64,000 nucleotides of DNA, taken from NCBI RefSeq assembly GCF_030867145.1, contig NC_134433.1, positions 16,155,896 to 16,219,895 of the forward strand. The letters are read 5' to 3'. The stretch is from Opisthocomus hoazin. Its lineage: Eukaryota > Chordata > Aves > Opisthocomiformes > Opisthocomidae. Of this stretch, positions 1 to 14,091 are shown one piece after another (position 1 is the stretch's first letter; each line of letters begins with the position of its first letter). A program made the position numbers and the translations under genes. The notes beneath the pieces were generated by a model that worked only from the letters and a program-made list of their open reading frames with translations, ran no database searches and had not been told where the DNA came from.

Positions 1-3000
1 ACAATCAAATGAAAGCTCTTTGCAAAAGGAGACCACCTTTCATTTCCGTGTGTTCCTCCTCTGGTGCTGAGCCCACAACCGCAGCTCCTCGCCACTGCTG
101 CAGCACGAGCAAACGCAGCAAACCCTCCTGCACCGCACCGACCACTGCACTCAGCATTCGCTTCCACGACCGATTTCACACTGCTTCCTGCGCACAAAGG
201 ATCTCAATGTCTTCCGACCCCATGAAAGCATGAAAAGCAACACAGAAAAAGAGAAGGAAAAACCTCTGAAACATCAGGTGTTAGGTGTTGGGGAAGCATG
301 CCATTGTTCCTGCAGTCCTCCAAGAGAAAAGAATGGGAAGAGGGCTGTATCATGCTTAATTAGCATGATAAGACAACTGTGTCATCTGCTCCTCACTTTT
401 TTGCCTTCAGCTCTGACCACAAATTCATTGCTTCAAGAAAAGGCAACTAAAGTTTCCTATTCTGCATCTATACAGTGTCCACTGATCCATTTCTGCAAGA
501 AACTCTTCCTGTTTTCTGCTGCCTATTAGTACACCTCAGCTTCGACCAGCCATGTTGGGTTTTTAGCAAATAATCTTACAGAACATGAGTTTACACATGA
601 CGGGGAGGGAGAGAAGGTGGTTTGTTTGAACTCAGCCATAGCACTGGTCCCAAGCTCCCGTGGCAGGAACTTCCAGCCTGTCCCTCTCTGAGCAGAGAAC
701 AGGTCTTTGATTTCAGTTTGACTATTCTTGATCTTCAAAGTACTTTCCTACTGTCATATTCAGTCACAGATCTGAAAAGAAAACCAGAGACCCCTGAATA
801 GCTTTCAGTAGGCCTACCAGTTTTGATTAGCTCAAGCCAGTACTCACAATGCAGTCTAGTTGACACAACTTGGGTTTCAAGACTAGGCATTCATGGAAAC
901 ATGGCTCCAGCACCAACCGTCAGGCGCTGTCACCCCTCTACCAGCCTCCACGCCTTCGTTTTCCACATCTGCACTACGGGTAGCGGTATTTCCCAATGGA
1001 GGATTAAACGATTGCATATTGCTTTGGAAATTGAAGTTGCTAAGCGTGCACTCACCATCTTTTCATCCCCTCCTCCGATTATTCTAGTCTTCACAGCATC
1101 CCTGCACGCCGCGCCCACCCCAGTGACAATCACAACTCCGACCTCCCAGTCCATGCTGTACCTCCGCGGCAAGGCAGGCGCAAGTGCTGTCTTGTAAGAT
1201 AAAGCTTCTGACTCCAAACATTTTTTCCTTGAGCTTTCGTAATGACTGCAGCAGGGTGAGGCAGGGACCATCCGTGTACCAACATCCCTGTGTTCCAGGG
1301 CACTTCTTCTCCAGCAGCTTAATCAACACTGTCATATGTAAATGGCTGCAACTCTGGCCTAGCAACTTCTTGTCAAAGCTGCCTTCCTTCACAGTGCTCA
1401 ATGAGCAAATGGCTTATCGAGGTAATGGCCCTGCATCACGGAACACCAACCTCTGAAATTGCAACAGCTACCTGAAGTTAGAACCAATATGCTCACATAT
1501 TGCCAACTCCTCCTTTCCCCTGACGGAGGTGACTTCAGACAGGCCACCCGACGGCTCTGGGAGCACCTCGCCAAGCCCACAGCTGGGACGCCGGACAACC
1601 TGGCCGCATTTGCCTCGCGGGGCATCTCCCGACAGATCAATTTACCAAACCCTCCGGGCGGCTCCTTGGAGAGGTCTGAAACCACCTCCAGGTGAGCACG
1701 TTGCTATGGAAAACCACACAGCATCTTTATTTACCTAACAATAAGCGTTATTCATGCCTTTCCCATGAAAGCTAATAACAGTCCAAAGCCAAGAAAGTAA
1801 GGCTACTGCATTCCTCAGACATGAAAGGCAACACTGAGAGGAGTGGAAGGAGAGAGCAAGAGTGCAAGCTTACAGCACGCAAAACTCTCACTGTAGCAAC
1901 TGGGTAATACAATAAAAGAAAAACTAAAAACAAACTTCATTGAAAAATTCACATACATTTTTAGAAGCAGAATTGGTTCAGTGAAGTAAGAATTAAAACA
2001 AACTTTTCCTATTTCCAAGTCCCCCTAAAAGAAATTTTGGTTTGTAGATAACCAGTCATTACTGAGACCTGTAACAAGTAAACTCCTTTTTAAAGAGAAA
2101 AACATACAAAACAAAAATATATGTGGACTATTTGTATAGTTTTCTCCCTTTTTCAACTACAGCCTTTCTCTCTGTTGTGCCCTATCCTTCCAAATCAGCT
2201 GAAAAAATTAAAATCCTGGCTTTGCATAACACTGCTCCCTCACTAAGCAGAGCTGGCAGCGCTTCCCTCCGGAGCTTGCAGTGAAAATTCAGGTTGCGAA
2301 GCACAGAGCACACTGTTCACTGCCTGTCCCTGTCACACGCCCTCCGAAAAAACAAAACCTCAAAGCACGCACAAAAAAAAGCTCCCCCCCTTGGGCAGAG
2401 CAGCCGTCCCTACGTCACCAGCCATGACAGCAGCGCTGGCGCGAGCGAGCAACGCGGTGCCCACCGAGCCCAGCGTGATCCATGAGCAAGAGCCGGCTGG
2501 CCCCGGCACAGGGGGCTCCCTCTGCCCACCAGCCCAGCCTGCCCACCCCACCCAGGGAGCGTGGCCAGCGTCACGGAGGCTGCCCAAGCCCACGCAGGAG
2601 ACCGTGGGCTCCCGGCTCGCAGTGGAAAGGCTCCACGGAGGTGACCGGCACAGAGCCAGCTGCCAGCCAGCTCCACAGAGTCCTCCAGCACAATCCCACG
2701 CTTTTTTGCTTTTCTTAGTTTAATTTTTATTTTAAGAGGAAACATTTATGGTAAGTATATTGCTCTCAATCACAACGGGAAAAGACTCCAGCTGGCAGGA
2801 AACCAAGAGCTGCGACGTTAAAACACACCACCGCCACCAGCTTTGGCAGCTGAGTGCACCCACATCATGGGCTAGAGGATGAGAACATCTGCCCGGGACT
2901 CGGGATCCCTCCCGCAGCTGATGAGCGCTGCAGCCTTGGAGAGCCGCTCTGCTTGCCGTGCCTCACCTCCAGTGGCAGACGGGGACACGCCGGCTCTCCG

Positions 3001-6000
3001 CAGGCATCTGTGGCCGTGTCCCCCAGCAGACCAGCTCCATCCACGGCCCGGAAAGCCACCACCTCGCACGTGAGACAGCGCTGTGCTGCTTGCAGCTGAA
3101 AAGCCTCCCCTTCTCTAGACAACAGTCTGACACAGAAACTAAGATTAATTGAACAGCTGCCCAACAAAGTCTGCTTTAAATAATCCAGATGGAAGCTTGT
3201 GCAGATGATAAATTAAGAATAATAATCTCTCCCTCTGTGGTGTGCACAGAAAACACGCACGCACCTTTCCTTCACACCCACCTGCATGTCTGTGTGAGCG
3301 CTCACAGCCCCGTTCCCAGCAACAGGCCCTTACTTCACAGGGAACTCCAGTAAAATCTGATTCTTGACAGTCAGGATTCAATAGGCAGCCTTGAAAGAAA
3401 GCCATGTTATTCAGGTGGATCTGCCCCAAAAGGCCATTTTTAGGCTGTGAAAATAGAGAGACATCTAAAAGAGCTGGTAATTGTCCCCAGAACTCAAAAC
3501 ACCACTACAGTTGAAAGAAATTCAACCACTGCAACAGAATAATCACCAGCCCCAAGTCAAATTGTTGTTCTCCTCCCCTACAACACGCATGCTAACTGCC
3601 CCCACAAGAGCATTTACCAGAGGCTTGCATTTGGCAAGTCAGCAAGCAGCCCTGCTACAGTTCGTTAGCTCTCCTCTCCAGACCGGTTTGGAAAGGTTCT
3701 TACTCATTTTGGTGCTTGTGGCCATCCTATCCAAACCCAGCTCCTCAGCAAAAAGAAGTCCTCTCCTTCATGGTACGCTTCACTATCTTAACTTCATCAT
3801 CACATCATCTTGAAAAAGAATTTGCAGAATCTGCAAACAGCCATTTGCAGGTTGTTTTCCCCTTGGAGGAAAAGCAGGAACTGGAAAGGGTGGGAAGCGA
3901 GCGGATCCTCATTCCAAATTGCTAGAACTCCGTTTCAGCTCTGCCGTCACCTCCCCTGTGATGTACAGAGCACATCCGTACTGCCCTTGAGGCTCCATCC
4001 CGAGGAGGGGTGTGCACCCCTCGCACCTCCCAGGTACAGCTTCCACCCCACCGTGGGATTAACCCTCCTCGATTTCAGGTCACAGGCAGCAGCACTGAGG
4101 ACTGTAATAATCCTGGCAGGATTTGAACCAACTCTGTCACTGATGGCTTTGGACAACAGACAGACAAGCACAGCAGAAAATGTCTGTGATGAAGGTCCCA
4201 ATCCATCAAAGCAGCAAGTTTAAGCATGTGGTTGGACCAATTTTACTGGAAAAGCTCAAGCACTTGACTTCCACACACACAAACCTTGGCAAAAATGGAA
4301 ATTGTTTGGTATTTGTGGGGTGGGAGGGTGTTAACAGCCGCTCCCACCTGGCTTCTAACAGAGGTTTTGTTATTTCTGTCACTGTCATCAGAATCGAGCC
4401 AAATATCCAAAAGGCATATTGACATGAAATGAATGGACTGAAAGAAGAACAATTCAAATGCTATTTTAAAATAAGCTTGAGAAGTACCTACGTAAAGATT
4501 TCAAGGCTCCATCACGACACTATCCAATGGAGACAAGGGAACAAATGTTAATCTAACACAAGATGTATGCACAGCATAAATCTCCACATTCATTGTGCAG
4601 AGACAATAACATCTTCCCACAGCATATAACTGTATTTAAAATTCATTTATGTAAATTACAATAGCACACATATGCTAAAATTGTTAAAGCAGAATGAGCC
4701 CTTTGCTCAAAACAAAAGGACTGACAAAAAAGATATTTTTAATAGTAATAAAAAAAATATCTATTTCTAGTTCAACTTGAAATATATGCTCTCAATCACA
4801 CACTATTAATCTCCCCAATTTATTATGAAGCCAAATGCAACAAATCGCTGTTGGGGAAGCAAAGACAAAAACCACCATGTAGGGGGTGGGGGGAGAAAAC
4901 AGGCATCAAGCTGGCAGTCAAGTTTGATGAACGACGAGAATGAAGGAAAAGCCTGTGATGATGTGAACCGCGAAGTGCGAGTTACAGCACTAAAGACAGA
5001 TAGCAGAAAAAGTGTTTCAAGCCTTCCTGTAAGAACAGGCATTGTGGCAGAGTGTCTGTGCTTAAGGCAAAAGCCAGTTTTAAAACTAATGTACTGCTCA
5101 CATTGTTGTTAGAGCACAGGAGAGCAGAACCTGTACCATGAACCAGAGAGGAAAGAATGGACTTTACTGTGGGAGATTTCATTCAACTGTGTTTAAAAAT
5201 GAAAACGCACAAAGCTCAGGAGATAATGCCAAGTTGTATCTGGTTCCAATGAATCTCTGACTCTGAACTCTAAAGCAAGATATTAACTTACACCACACTC
5301 CCCCACAACATTGAAAATAGAAGCATTATGTAATCAGAACGTGGTCACACTGGCCAACGATGTCCAGACGCAGGCAGGACACTGATTCCAGTCACTTCAG
5401 CAACTAACTCTTCCTTTAGAGCCATGAAAGCTGGCTGGTAACTGAGCGGAGTCACTTCTTGGTATGTGCGTTCACCAGCACGCAGCGGCTTTCTCAGAGA
5501 CTGACAGCCTTACCTGCAAACGAAGCAGCTTTTAGGAAAACTCCGTGGGATCCAGTAAACCTCATCGCAGTTTCTGAAGAATGTGCATGTGCAACTGCTC
5601 ACACCAAAATTTTCCCATTAGCGTCCAAATCAGCAAGAATAACAGCATACATTAAGAACAACTCTTACAATGTTTCATCCGCACGAAGCCGCTTCCCTTC
5701 AGACTCTTATTTCGATTATTCTGCATATAGTCACGACCTAAACGCAACTTAAAAACACCAAATAAGCAGTTAGTGCTTGATGGACATTGCTGATTTCTGA
5801 TGGTACTGGAGGCAGCGACGGGAAGCGAGAGAACATCAGCCAAGCCCAGGCTTCTCGCTAACCTCTTCTCAAACGTCACATCTCTGTGGGACGAGGCACA
5901 GGGATGTACACCCAGTCATGCAACACCTTCCCTTCCTCCCACCGCTATTCTGAAGACAGATTGGCATGGGGCAGATTAATAACGACAATTACGCTCACCA

Positions 6001-6472
6001 GATGCTAAGGAGACGCGTCTCTGAGTCACCAGACATGCTCAAAGACGAACACGTCTCCTGAAGCATCAGCTGAGGGAACATAATCAGAACTACAAGTACA
6101 AGAAGAATTAGTACAGCACAGAAGGGCAAATACTGGACCTAGTTAGAACACAGTGTTAATTTTTCCATGGGAAATTAAAACAAAGTTAGTATTCCCACTC
6201 TCGGGGAAATTGTCAGAGAATTCTCCCCCCTCTGCCCAAACCGTAAAAGGAACCGTACAGGTTTCAAAAACTCAAGAAAAGCTCCAATTCTGGCTCCCAA
6301 GCTCTCAGCTCCCTTCAACACCCTAACACAAAAAGTGAGTACAGAAGAGCAAAAGACAGAGGGAAGCAATAAATTTTGCAATATTTTCTCAAACATGACT
6401 TGGATTAAAATAAGTTTTTATGGAAGCTCTCAAGCAGCCTTATCGAATGCGACATTTCAGCCCAGATTTCTC

Positions 6473-6584
6473 AAAAGCACTTCACAATAGAATCCTTGAG
6501 AAGTAAGATTGTTACTCTATCCATTGAACAGATAAGAAACTGAGGCATGGAGAACCTCATCCAGAAGGAACAGGACTACACAGA
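6473..6584 (-). mobile_element. Ancient MIR-like SINE (3' core and tail)
   Basis: AAAAGCACTTCACAATAGAA, then ACAGATAAGAAACTGAGGCA, TGGAG and ACTACACAG follow in order the 3' half of MIR-type SINEs (aagcactttaca...acagatgaggaaactgaggca...cacacag) read in the antisense direction. It lies in MSI2 intron 5. Divergence is high, as expected for this old family in amniotes. A related CORE-SINE is possible. Confidence 0.6.
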
Positions 6585-8319
6585 ATAAGAATGAAAAAAA
6601 AAAAAAAAGAAAAAAGAAATCAGAAATGTTCTCTCCAATGGCACCACCACATCAACCAACAAAGCAGTCGCATTCCTGCAGCCAGGCCATCGGACTTGGT
6701 ACTTACCATCAACTGATGCTAAAGTTTTGACAACGACATGAAAATACATAATTTCTAGGCTTTTAAAACAAAAAATCCATTTGCATTTATACATCTCTCC
6801 TGATGCAAGCACTATGCAAATACCAGAGATACAAGACTGGGGGAATTTCCTGTGACACACCCTGGAAAAGACATAGGAGATAGCTTTTGTTTCCTTTTGC
6901 TTCGGAACACTGTTTATTTCGGAAAAGTGTTTAAAATAGCACATTTTGCCAGTTTGCAAAACAGGTATCTCTGGGGCTTTTCCTCCTCCTCCACCTCAAT
7001 CCACACTACCCGGTTCACCTCCGCCACTCGGCTCTGGAAGCACGGCCATCGCTCTCTCCCCTCCGCCAGGCGCTCAGGGCTACGTGGCCCCCCGTCCCGC
7101 TCCGCGCTCAGCCTCAGCACACGCCTTGCAGATCCTGCCTCTCTCCACGCTTCCCTCACCAGCTTCTCACAACCGAAAGCCCGAACCCTAAACAGTGACT
7201 AACTGAAGTGTTGGACCAACGCTACGGACTAGAAAGATTTATTACAAAGAGTTGCTGGACTTCTTCCCAGTAGTGAGGGATAAAAAGGTCAAACAGATAT
7301 TTGCTTTGTGCTAGGAGACACCAAGCTTTGCACGCCCCCCCCTCCAGTCATGCCCATGGACACCCCCCATACTCCCCCAGTAGCCGGAACGGCATCTGCT
7401 TCAGAACTGAGAACTGGAGCGTTGACGAAGAAACACACACCAGACTCACTCCTCTGCCTCCAGCAAGTGCTGGATGAGATTTGTTTAGCACAGCATGCAT
7501 CAGGATACATGTGCCCACATGAATGCCTGAATTAGAAAAAATTAAGCATTCATATGCATACCCATCTATTCCTAATACGTTTTCTTCGCTGATTACATAT
7601 TCCAAATGAAGGCAACAGGGGGAAGGAAAACTCAGAGAAAAATTAATCAATCAGCTACTTGAGCCTTTTACGCTTTCACAAATAATCAAGTAATGGTGGC
7701 AAAGTATCATAGAGCATCTTCCCCATTATGTGCAGGGAGAAGTATTCAGCTCCACATCACGATGAGCTGAGGAGGGCTGCACGGGCAGGCAAGCTCACCA
7801 GCCCCTGCTCGTGTGAAAAATACAGCAGCGGGAAGCAGAGGAAGAGCTTAAAGCCAGGCTAAGGTTGTATTTTTATGCATACTCACACAGATACCCACTT
7901 CAACTTTTTTTACTTTGTTCATTTGAAAAAAGAGCGGAAGGGGATTTAAAAAACCAAAACAGAAATAGCAAACATGCAGACAAGCTAACGCAGAGCGCTG
8001 CCTGTGTACACCTATGCAGGGGCTCTTCTACCAGAGAGGTTTTTTTAAACACAGTCCCCTTTTCCAGTCTCGGAGGAGGGATGAACAGAAGACACGCCAC
8101 TAGCAAGTGGAGAGGCTCCAGGGAACTATGACTTCTTGTTTGTTATTTGCTCACATCCCCAGGGTGAGATCCCACACCTTCAGAGCTCCAGTCCTCCTCC
8201 CCTGCACGTCGAGCCATCCCCAGCACAGCACCATGAAGTCAGCCAAGAAAGTAACAAGCTACATCTGCTGTTTTACAGAAGCTGCTGTTAGATGATGAAG
8301 CAGAGATGGGATAGCTTGC

Positions 8320-8660
8320 ATCAGTATATTAAATTGGACTTTGTTATGGCATAAGTTGACTTAAAGTGGCATTAATGGCTATGGAATAATACCCCCTCCC
8401 CCAAAAACAAGAGAGGCTGATCAGACCAACGAGAGCCCTGCTTGTAACGCTGCTTATTTCACTTAAAGCCTTATTACAGTACCACAGTGCTGTGCTGCTC
8501 TTAGAGAGACATCTTTACAGCATTAAAAAGGTCTTGTGTTTAATTAAATTAGCTGCACCTGTATATATTATGTGCAATAAATCAACTATAATTTGCTACC
8601 ATAGAAAGCTATTAATCTTCCCTGTGTTATTTATTGCTCGGCATCATTAGTACAAAGGCT
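8320..8660. other. AT-rich block resembling a conserved non-coding element
   Basis: Dense in homeodomain-type cores (TTTAATTAAATTAGC, several TTAAT and TATTA) with an intact non-repetitive texture and no homopolymer decay, unlike its flanks. This is only a texture judgement; no alignment was possible. Confidence 0.3.
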
Positions 8661-10759
8661 CTTCCAGGATACAGTAAGAAACAGCAGTTTAGGGACCAAA
8701 AGCTACAACTCATTTTGCTTTCCCCTCTCCCTTTTTCAGTGGTGTCAATCACATTTCTTGTACACTTGAACAAATAGAAATATGTAAGAGACTCCGGCAT
8801 CCATTATGTGTGTGTGCTCATACATACATTCATATTTAAAATAAAATTAATGTTCCCCACACAACTTGGACTTGACTTCTACTTGGACATGTCTGCTAGC
8901 AAAATGACACAGCCCAAAATGTTAAGCTGAAATTTAAAAAAGGAAAAAAAAAAAAGCAGCCCACAAAATGAAACAACAGTCCTGGATTCTTGCTCCTTCA
9001 CATTACGCAGTGAGGTAACGCTGCAGCACTCCACCTGTGCCATACACCACCTCTGAATACACTCTCGAGACTTACTCACCAGGGATCATAGGCTGCACTC
9101 CACCGCTTCAGCAAACAGCAGCAGCCAACTGTACGACCAGCACTTTGCGATTTATTTGGGGTTTTTTAGACACAGAAACACACTACCAGATTTTGCACAA
9201 CGTGGCTCAGTCACGATCATGACGGCATTATCAGTTTCGCTTCGTTATTTACTCGCAGGCAGTTTCGGAAGTACTAGCTACTGGCGTACGAGGTGGCAAG
9301 GGCAATACTTGCCTACGTTTGCAAAAGAAACTAAACATCTCTGCCCTGCCCACCTCCCTACCTTTTTTCCCCCTCACCTAGCTCCTGCCTCACTCGTAGC
9401 TAAGCCATCATTTAAAGTAGCAAAAACAAAGCAAGGACCCAGGACATCAAAAAACACCCAAGCTCAGAATCCTCTACCTCGGTTCAGCACGCTGCCAGCG
9501 TGTCTGCAGGAAGCAGTCTCTGTGTACGGCTCTGAAGTTTATTACTTTCTTGAACAGCTGCTACAATGCACTGACGTTCACAATGCATTAAACACTTTCC
9601 TTGCAATATTTTTCAACTGCTTTAACTGACACGAGAATGTTATGCAACAGCTAACGTAAGAGAAGCTGTCTCAGTGAATGCAAAAGTTATTCCGAGTGCT
9701 TGAGGCTCCTGCTAAATCACAAGTCCGCTCTAAACACACATATTTTGCGGTTTCTATTTGATTCCTAGACTTGGATCTGAAATAACATCTCAGTTCCTCC
9801 TCCCCCTTACAAATGTATGTGTGTATATATATGCATACACTCTTTTAATTATGTTATTCTTTCAAATAAAAATGACGGCTGACACTGACATCACCAGTGC
9901 TAGGGCTTTCAGAAAAACATCAGACATCAGGACACACACAAGAAATTAGTGACAGTCCTAGCAGGAGTAGAGAATAACTGCAAAGGCACCTACTTATGGA
10001 GTTAGGGATGAGGGACAAAGCACTGGCATCCCAAATCACACAACCCTTCAGCATCCAAACCCACTGCTGCTCTGTCTCCACAGAATTGCTGGCCTTTACT
10101 ACACCCAAGAAAAACAGTGAAGAGCCTGAACTTTATTTACAAAAACAAAACAGCCCTTTTCAAAATCAGCAAGCTAAGTTTCAAAAAAATTTAGTCCATC
10201 TGATAGATCTGTGGTTGCAATGAGTAGGACTCCGTCCAGGTGGAGCCAGAGCTTGCCAGCTGTGGTCTCTCTTATCTCACCTTCACCATCAGCTTCATCA
10301 CGTTACCACCACTGTGCTGGTCTTCTCCAACCGGGCCTCTGTTCTCCAAGAGGGCCTCACGAGCTTCATCCCTGAATGAAAACAGCCACCTCATCGTGCA
10401 AGCTCTGTCCTTGGTCACTCCTCCTGCTTCCTTCCCCACAACATTTTTTTCAAACAAGTCTCTGGAACTAGCAAAGAAAACACATGTGAAAAGCTCCAGG
10501 CTGGTGGAAGAGCAGGAAGCATGGGCGGTGGAGACCTCAGAGAGCAGAGGAACGAACTCTGAGGCACGCATACCACATAAAGCCAGGGAGAGAGCACACT
10601 ACAGTAAGAGAACTATTAATAAAGAGAAAAATTAAAAGGACATTCAGGAGTATTACGAGCCAGATTGGAAGCTGGCACTCGATGGGGCTCGGGGAGGCCT
10701 GACATTAAACCCAGGAGAGATTATGTAACCTAAGCTGCCCAGCGATCATCTGTTCCTCC

Positions 10760-11000
10760 GGTCTGGCTTTAAAGCGGCAGCGCGGCCGGCAGCCGCCGCA
10801 GCAGGGACCCAGGCCGGGACCACTCGCTCAGCGTCCCCGCGCTCCCGAGACTCACGCCACTGTCGCCCGCCTGGTGCATCGCCAACACGCGCTGCGTTGT
10901 TCCCTTCTCCACTCCAAGACCCGCTGACGCACGTTTCACGCAGCGAGTGACCGAAGAGCACGCGTGCAGGGCTGAAGCTCGTTCTGCTCTGCCATTTCAA
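10760..11000. promoter_or_regulatory. Intronic CpG-rich patch
   Basis: Starts near CTTTAAAGCGGCAGCGCGG and holds many CpGs, including CACGCG and ACGCGTGC motifs, inside MSI2 intron 5. It is about as long as a minimal CpG island. Function unknown. Confidence 0.35.
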
Positions 11001-12540
11001 CGCTACGTCCTGCTTGTAAATCCCTGCAGCAAGCACTGGAAAACGCAAACCTGTTTCTCCACCTGAGGCATGCACTGCCCTGCGCACAGCGCCGGCTCCC
11101 ATCCAGACGGACAAAATGAAAAACCCTCGTTATTTTTGCAAAATGCTTCAGTCAAAGCAATATGCTCGGCTTCTCCACCTGCAAAGCAAAGCAAGAGGAT
11201 TTGCCCTGCTCTCCTTGACCCAGCAGACCAACACCTACAAAAAAGACATGCCCCATAGCTAATGGGGTCTTCCTCAGCAAGGCTCTTATTTCCTCCTGTT
11301 TTTTCATGGTCCGGGATCAACTGCTGTTCTACATCAAGTCATTAGAAAAGCCTGCCAGCCATGATCACCTCTCGTCCCTCTCTCCACAGCCTCCGTCGAG
11401 CCTCAATCCAGCCAGGCAAGGCAACAGGCCTGATGCGCGCGGGGTGGTTTGCTGAAGTGGACACGCAGAGAGCAGAGCACCCGCACACAACGCGCCACGC
11501 CGACGGGACAGGACACTGCGCAGCAGTCACTACAGAGCAGCAGCCTCCTCTGCTCACCCCTCCTGACTGAGCTAACTGCAGGACGCAGACATTTTCATCA
11601 GCCCCTGCTTCATTTTGAACAGAGTCTGCAGAACCCACAGCACACAAACGCCCTCCCTAACTGAACCCAGAAGAGGAAAGAAGTCCATCTGAAAAAAATA
11701 AAATAAGAAGCAACTACTGCACGGGTTCAGAATCATTTCCGCAGGCCGGCGCAGGCAGACAACTGCTTCGGACTGCACTGACTGGCAGGAAGGGCTGCGA
11801 AGGCCCGTGCTGCCGCAGCTCTCCGAGCGCTCCCTCTTCCCCCAGACCCAGCGGCAAGCCTTGCCCTTCGCCTCTCGTTTTGGCGGGACAGGTCAGGGGT
11901 ACAACAGCTCCCTGTTTATCAAGCCTGAATACCAATAACTTCGTCGCCTCCGAGAATTAACAATATGAGAGCTCAAAACGCACTTTACTAGTTACGTCAA
12001 AGGCTGGAAGACGCTGCCCGAATCCTGGTGGAATGGCAGAAAACAAAAGTGGTCTCAGCGTGAGCAGGGACTTGATTATCTGCAATTAGCGAATCGATGA
12101 TTCTCCAAGACACTGATTTAGGCCAGCATTTCTTATTAGCAACAGTCAAGGAAAGCACAAGGGCAAACTGCATCAGCGCCGAGCCCAGCTCCCAAATACC
12201 ATCTCGTTTAAAAATTAATATCCAAGCTTGCAGGAACTCAAATACACACACACAGCAGCATTGCTCAGACCAGCCCGCCAGATACACGCAGAACCCAACC
12301 ATCAGACAGGAGGCCCGACTCACTACCACCACGGACACAAGTAATTTGATTATTGTGCTCCACATACATCAGTATCTCGGGGAGTCAGACGTGAACCGCC
12401 CGCTCCTGAGGGCACACACACGTTTGAGCAACTTTGCTGCTGCTACAGGCCGGCACCCTCGCTGCGGGCTGGAAAAGGCTGAACGCGAAGCTCGGCGAAG
12501 TCCGGGGAAGGCACCCGCTGGTTCTGGGTGAGGCCCTTCT

Positions 12541-12800
12541 GGTTTTAAATACTTGATCTAATTTTGTCTTGTAAAATTACACAAGAACACAACTGTATAT
12601 TTAATCTCAGAGTTAAACTATTAATTTGCAAATTACAATTTAGTAATACTCCCTATTAATAATGCCATTACATGGGTTATGTTCACTTTCTGTCTGGAAG
12701 TTTAAACACAACAGGTCTCGCTCACACAGCTTAAAATTAAACCATTACATCCATTTGAGATCAGGCACAAAGACAGGTATGGTGTAAAATATACAACAGC
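12541..12800. other. AT-rich block resembling a conserved non-coding element
   Basis: Contains ACTATTAATTTGCAAATTAC and several TAAT cores within unique AT-rich DNA following a GC-rich stretch. ATTTGCAAAT-like octamer text (ATTTGCAAATTA) is present, a POU-type site. Conservation is inferred from texture only. Confidence 0.3.
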
Positions 12801-13939
12801 AGACAGCTCGAATATACATTTTACTTTCATTTGTCCGAGTCGCTTGTGCCAAGAATCCATTTGAGTCTGCTCTTCACTCAGTTAAGGAGCAAAATTTGTT
12901 TTTAAAATGATTAAAAGCATAACACTGCCCAGTGTCACGTACCCTCCAATAATCTTCAACTTGTGTGACTGTCTTTGAAACTGTATCAGAGCAGTTTTAT
13001 CACTCGCAGCGTGTATTCTCGGTTTACTAATCTCTACGCTTCCAGAGGGAAGAAGAGGAAAAAAAACCGTAACGCCTTTATTTTAAAATAAAAACAGAAA
13101 AGCCCCAACATTTAGATATTTTAAGTAAGAATCAGACAGGCTTCAACCCTGCTGCAGAGCAGCAAGAGAAGTTTTAATTTATACGCTAACATGATAAAAT
13201 TAAAAAGGCCGAATCGGATTTCAACACCGTTCGCTACTTAGCCGGCTTTCTGCACAAACACCTCCGGAACAATGCGGCCATTTACAGACCCCTCGCACCG
13301 CTCCGGCGCAGCCCCAGCAGGCCTCGCTGCGCAGAAAGTTGCTGAGTTCTGCTCTTATCGACACAAAAGGACAAGCGCCTTCGTTCTTCCCCTTCGCCAA
13401 GCCCAGATAAATTCCAGCCCTGAAGTACAGGAAATTAAAACAGAGTAATAAACGAAGCAGAAATTATTCCACCGCGGAAGGAAACCCCGACGCCGTGCTG
13501 GTGCCCCACAAAGAGTTAAAGCCTGCAGCTCCAGCCATGCCTCCCCGGGCTCCCGGCCCCAGCCCCGCTGATTTTAGCGCAGCTGCTACCTGCAGCCACG
13601 TCCCCTCGGTAGCAATGCACAAGGGGAAAGTGCAATTTTGAGCTTCTCTTTTCATCTCTATGGTGACAAAAAGCTCCGCGGAGGGAAATCAGGGTGCCTT
13701 CCACTCAAAAGGTTTCTCATTTTCAATGACTGCCTTTCACAATATTTTAATTAAATCTCTGGTGGGGAAGCTTTAAAGAAAAAAATTTTTTTTTCAGATT
13801 CTGGGGCTCACTTACAACAACAGTTATAGTAAAAAGGGGGGAAAAAAGGTACTTTAAGCATTTTTAAAATAGAAAGATTCTCTAGTTGAAGACATAAGAA
13901 TAAATCCACCAGCTGCAAAGTTTTACAAAACCAGCATGC

Positions 13940-14091
13940 GGAGGGGCCATCCCGGGGAACATTCAAGGCCAGGCTGGACGGGGCTCTGAGCAGCCTGGTC
14001 TGGTGGAACATACCCCTGCTCACTGCCGGGGGGCTGGGCGAGATGACCTCTGAAGGTCCCTTCCAACCCAAAGCATTCTACGATTCTCTGA
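13940..14091 (+). mobile_element. CR1 LINE fragment, 3' end
   Basis: A 150-bp CR1 3' end in plus orientation, antisense to MSI2 inside intron 5. Seen: CATCCCGGGGAACATTCAAG, GGCTGGACGGGGCTCTGAGC, GAAGGTCCCTTCCAACCC and a terminal ATTCTACGATTCTCTGA. It belongs to a different CR1 subfamily from the 43471 and 61067 copies. Confidence 0.88.

Noticed and set aside
4115..4145. GGTTCAAATCC on the minus strand, like a tRNA-derived SINE
   Set aside because: Only this short motif fits; flanks do not continue into a tRNA or a clear MIR, so it was not called.
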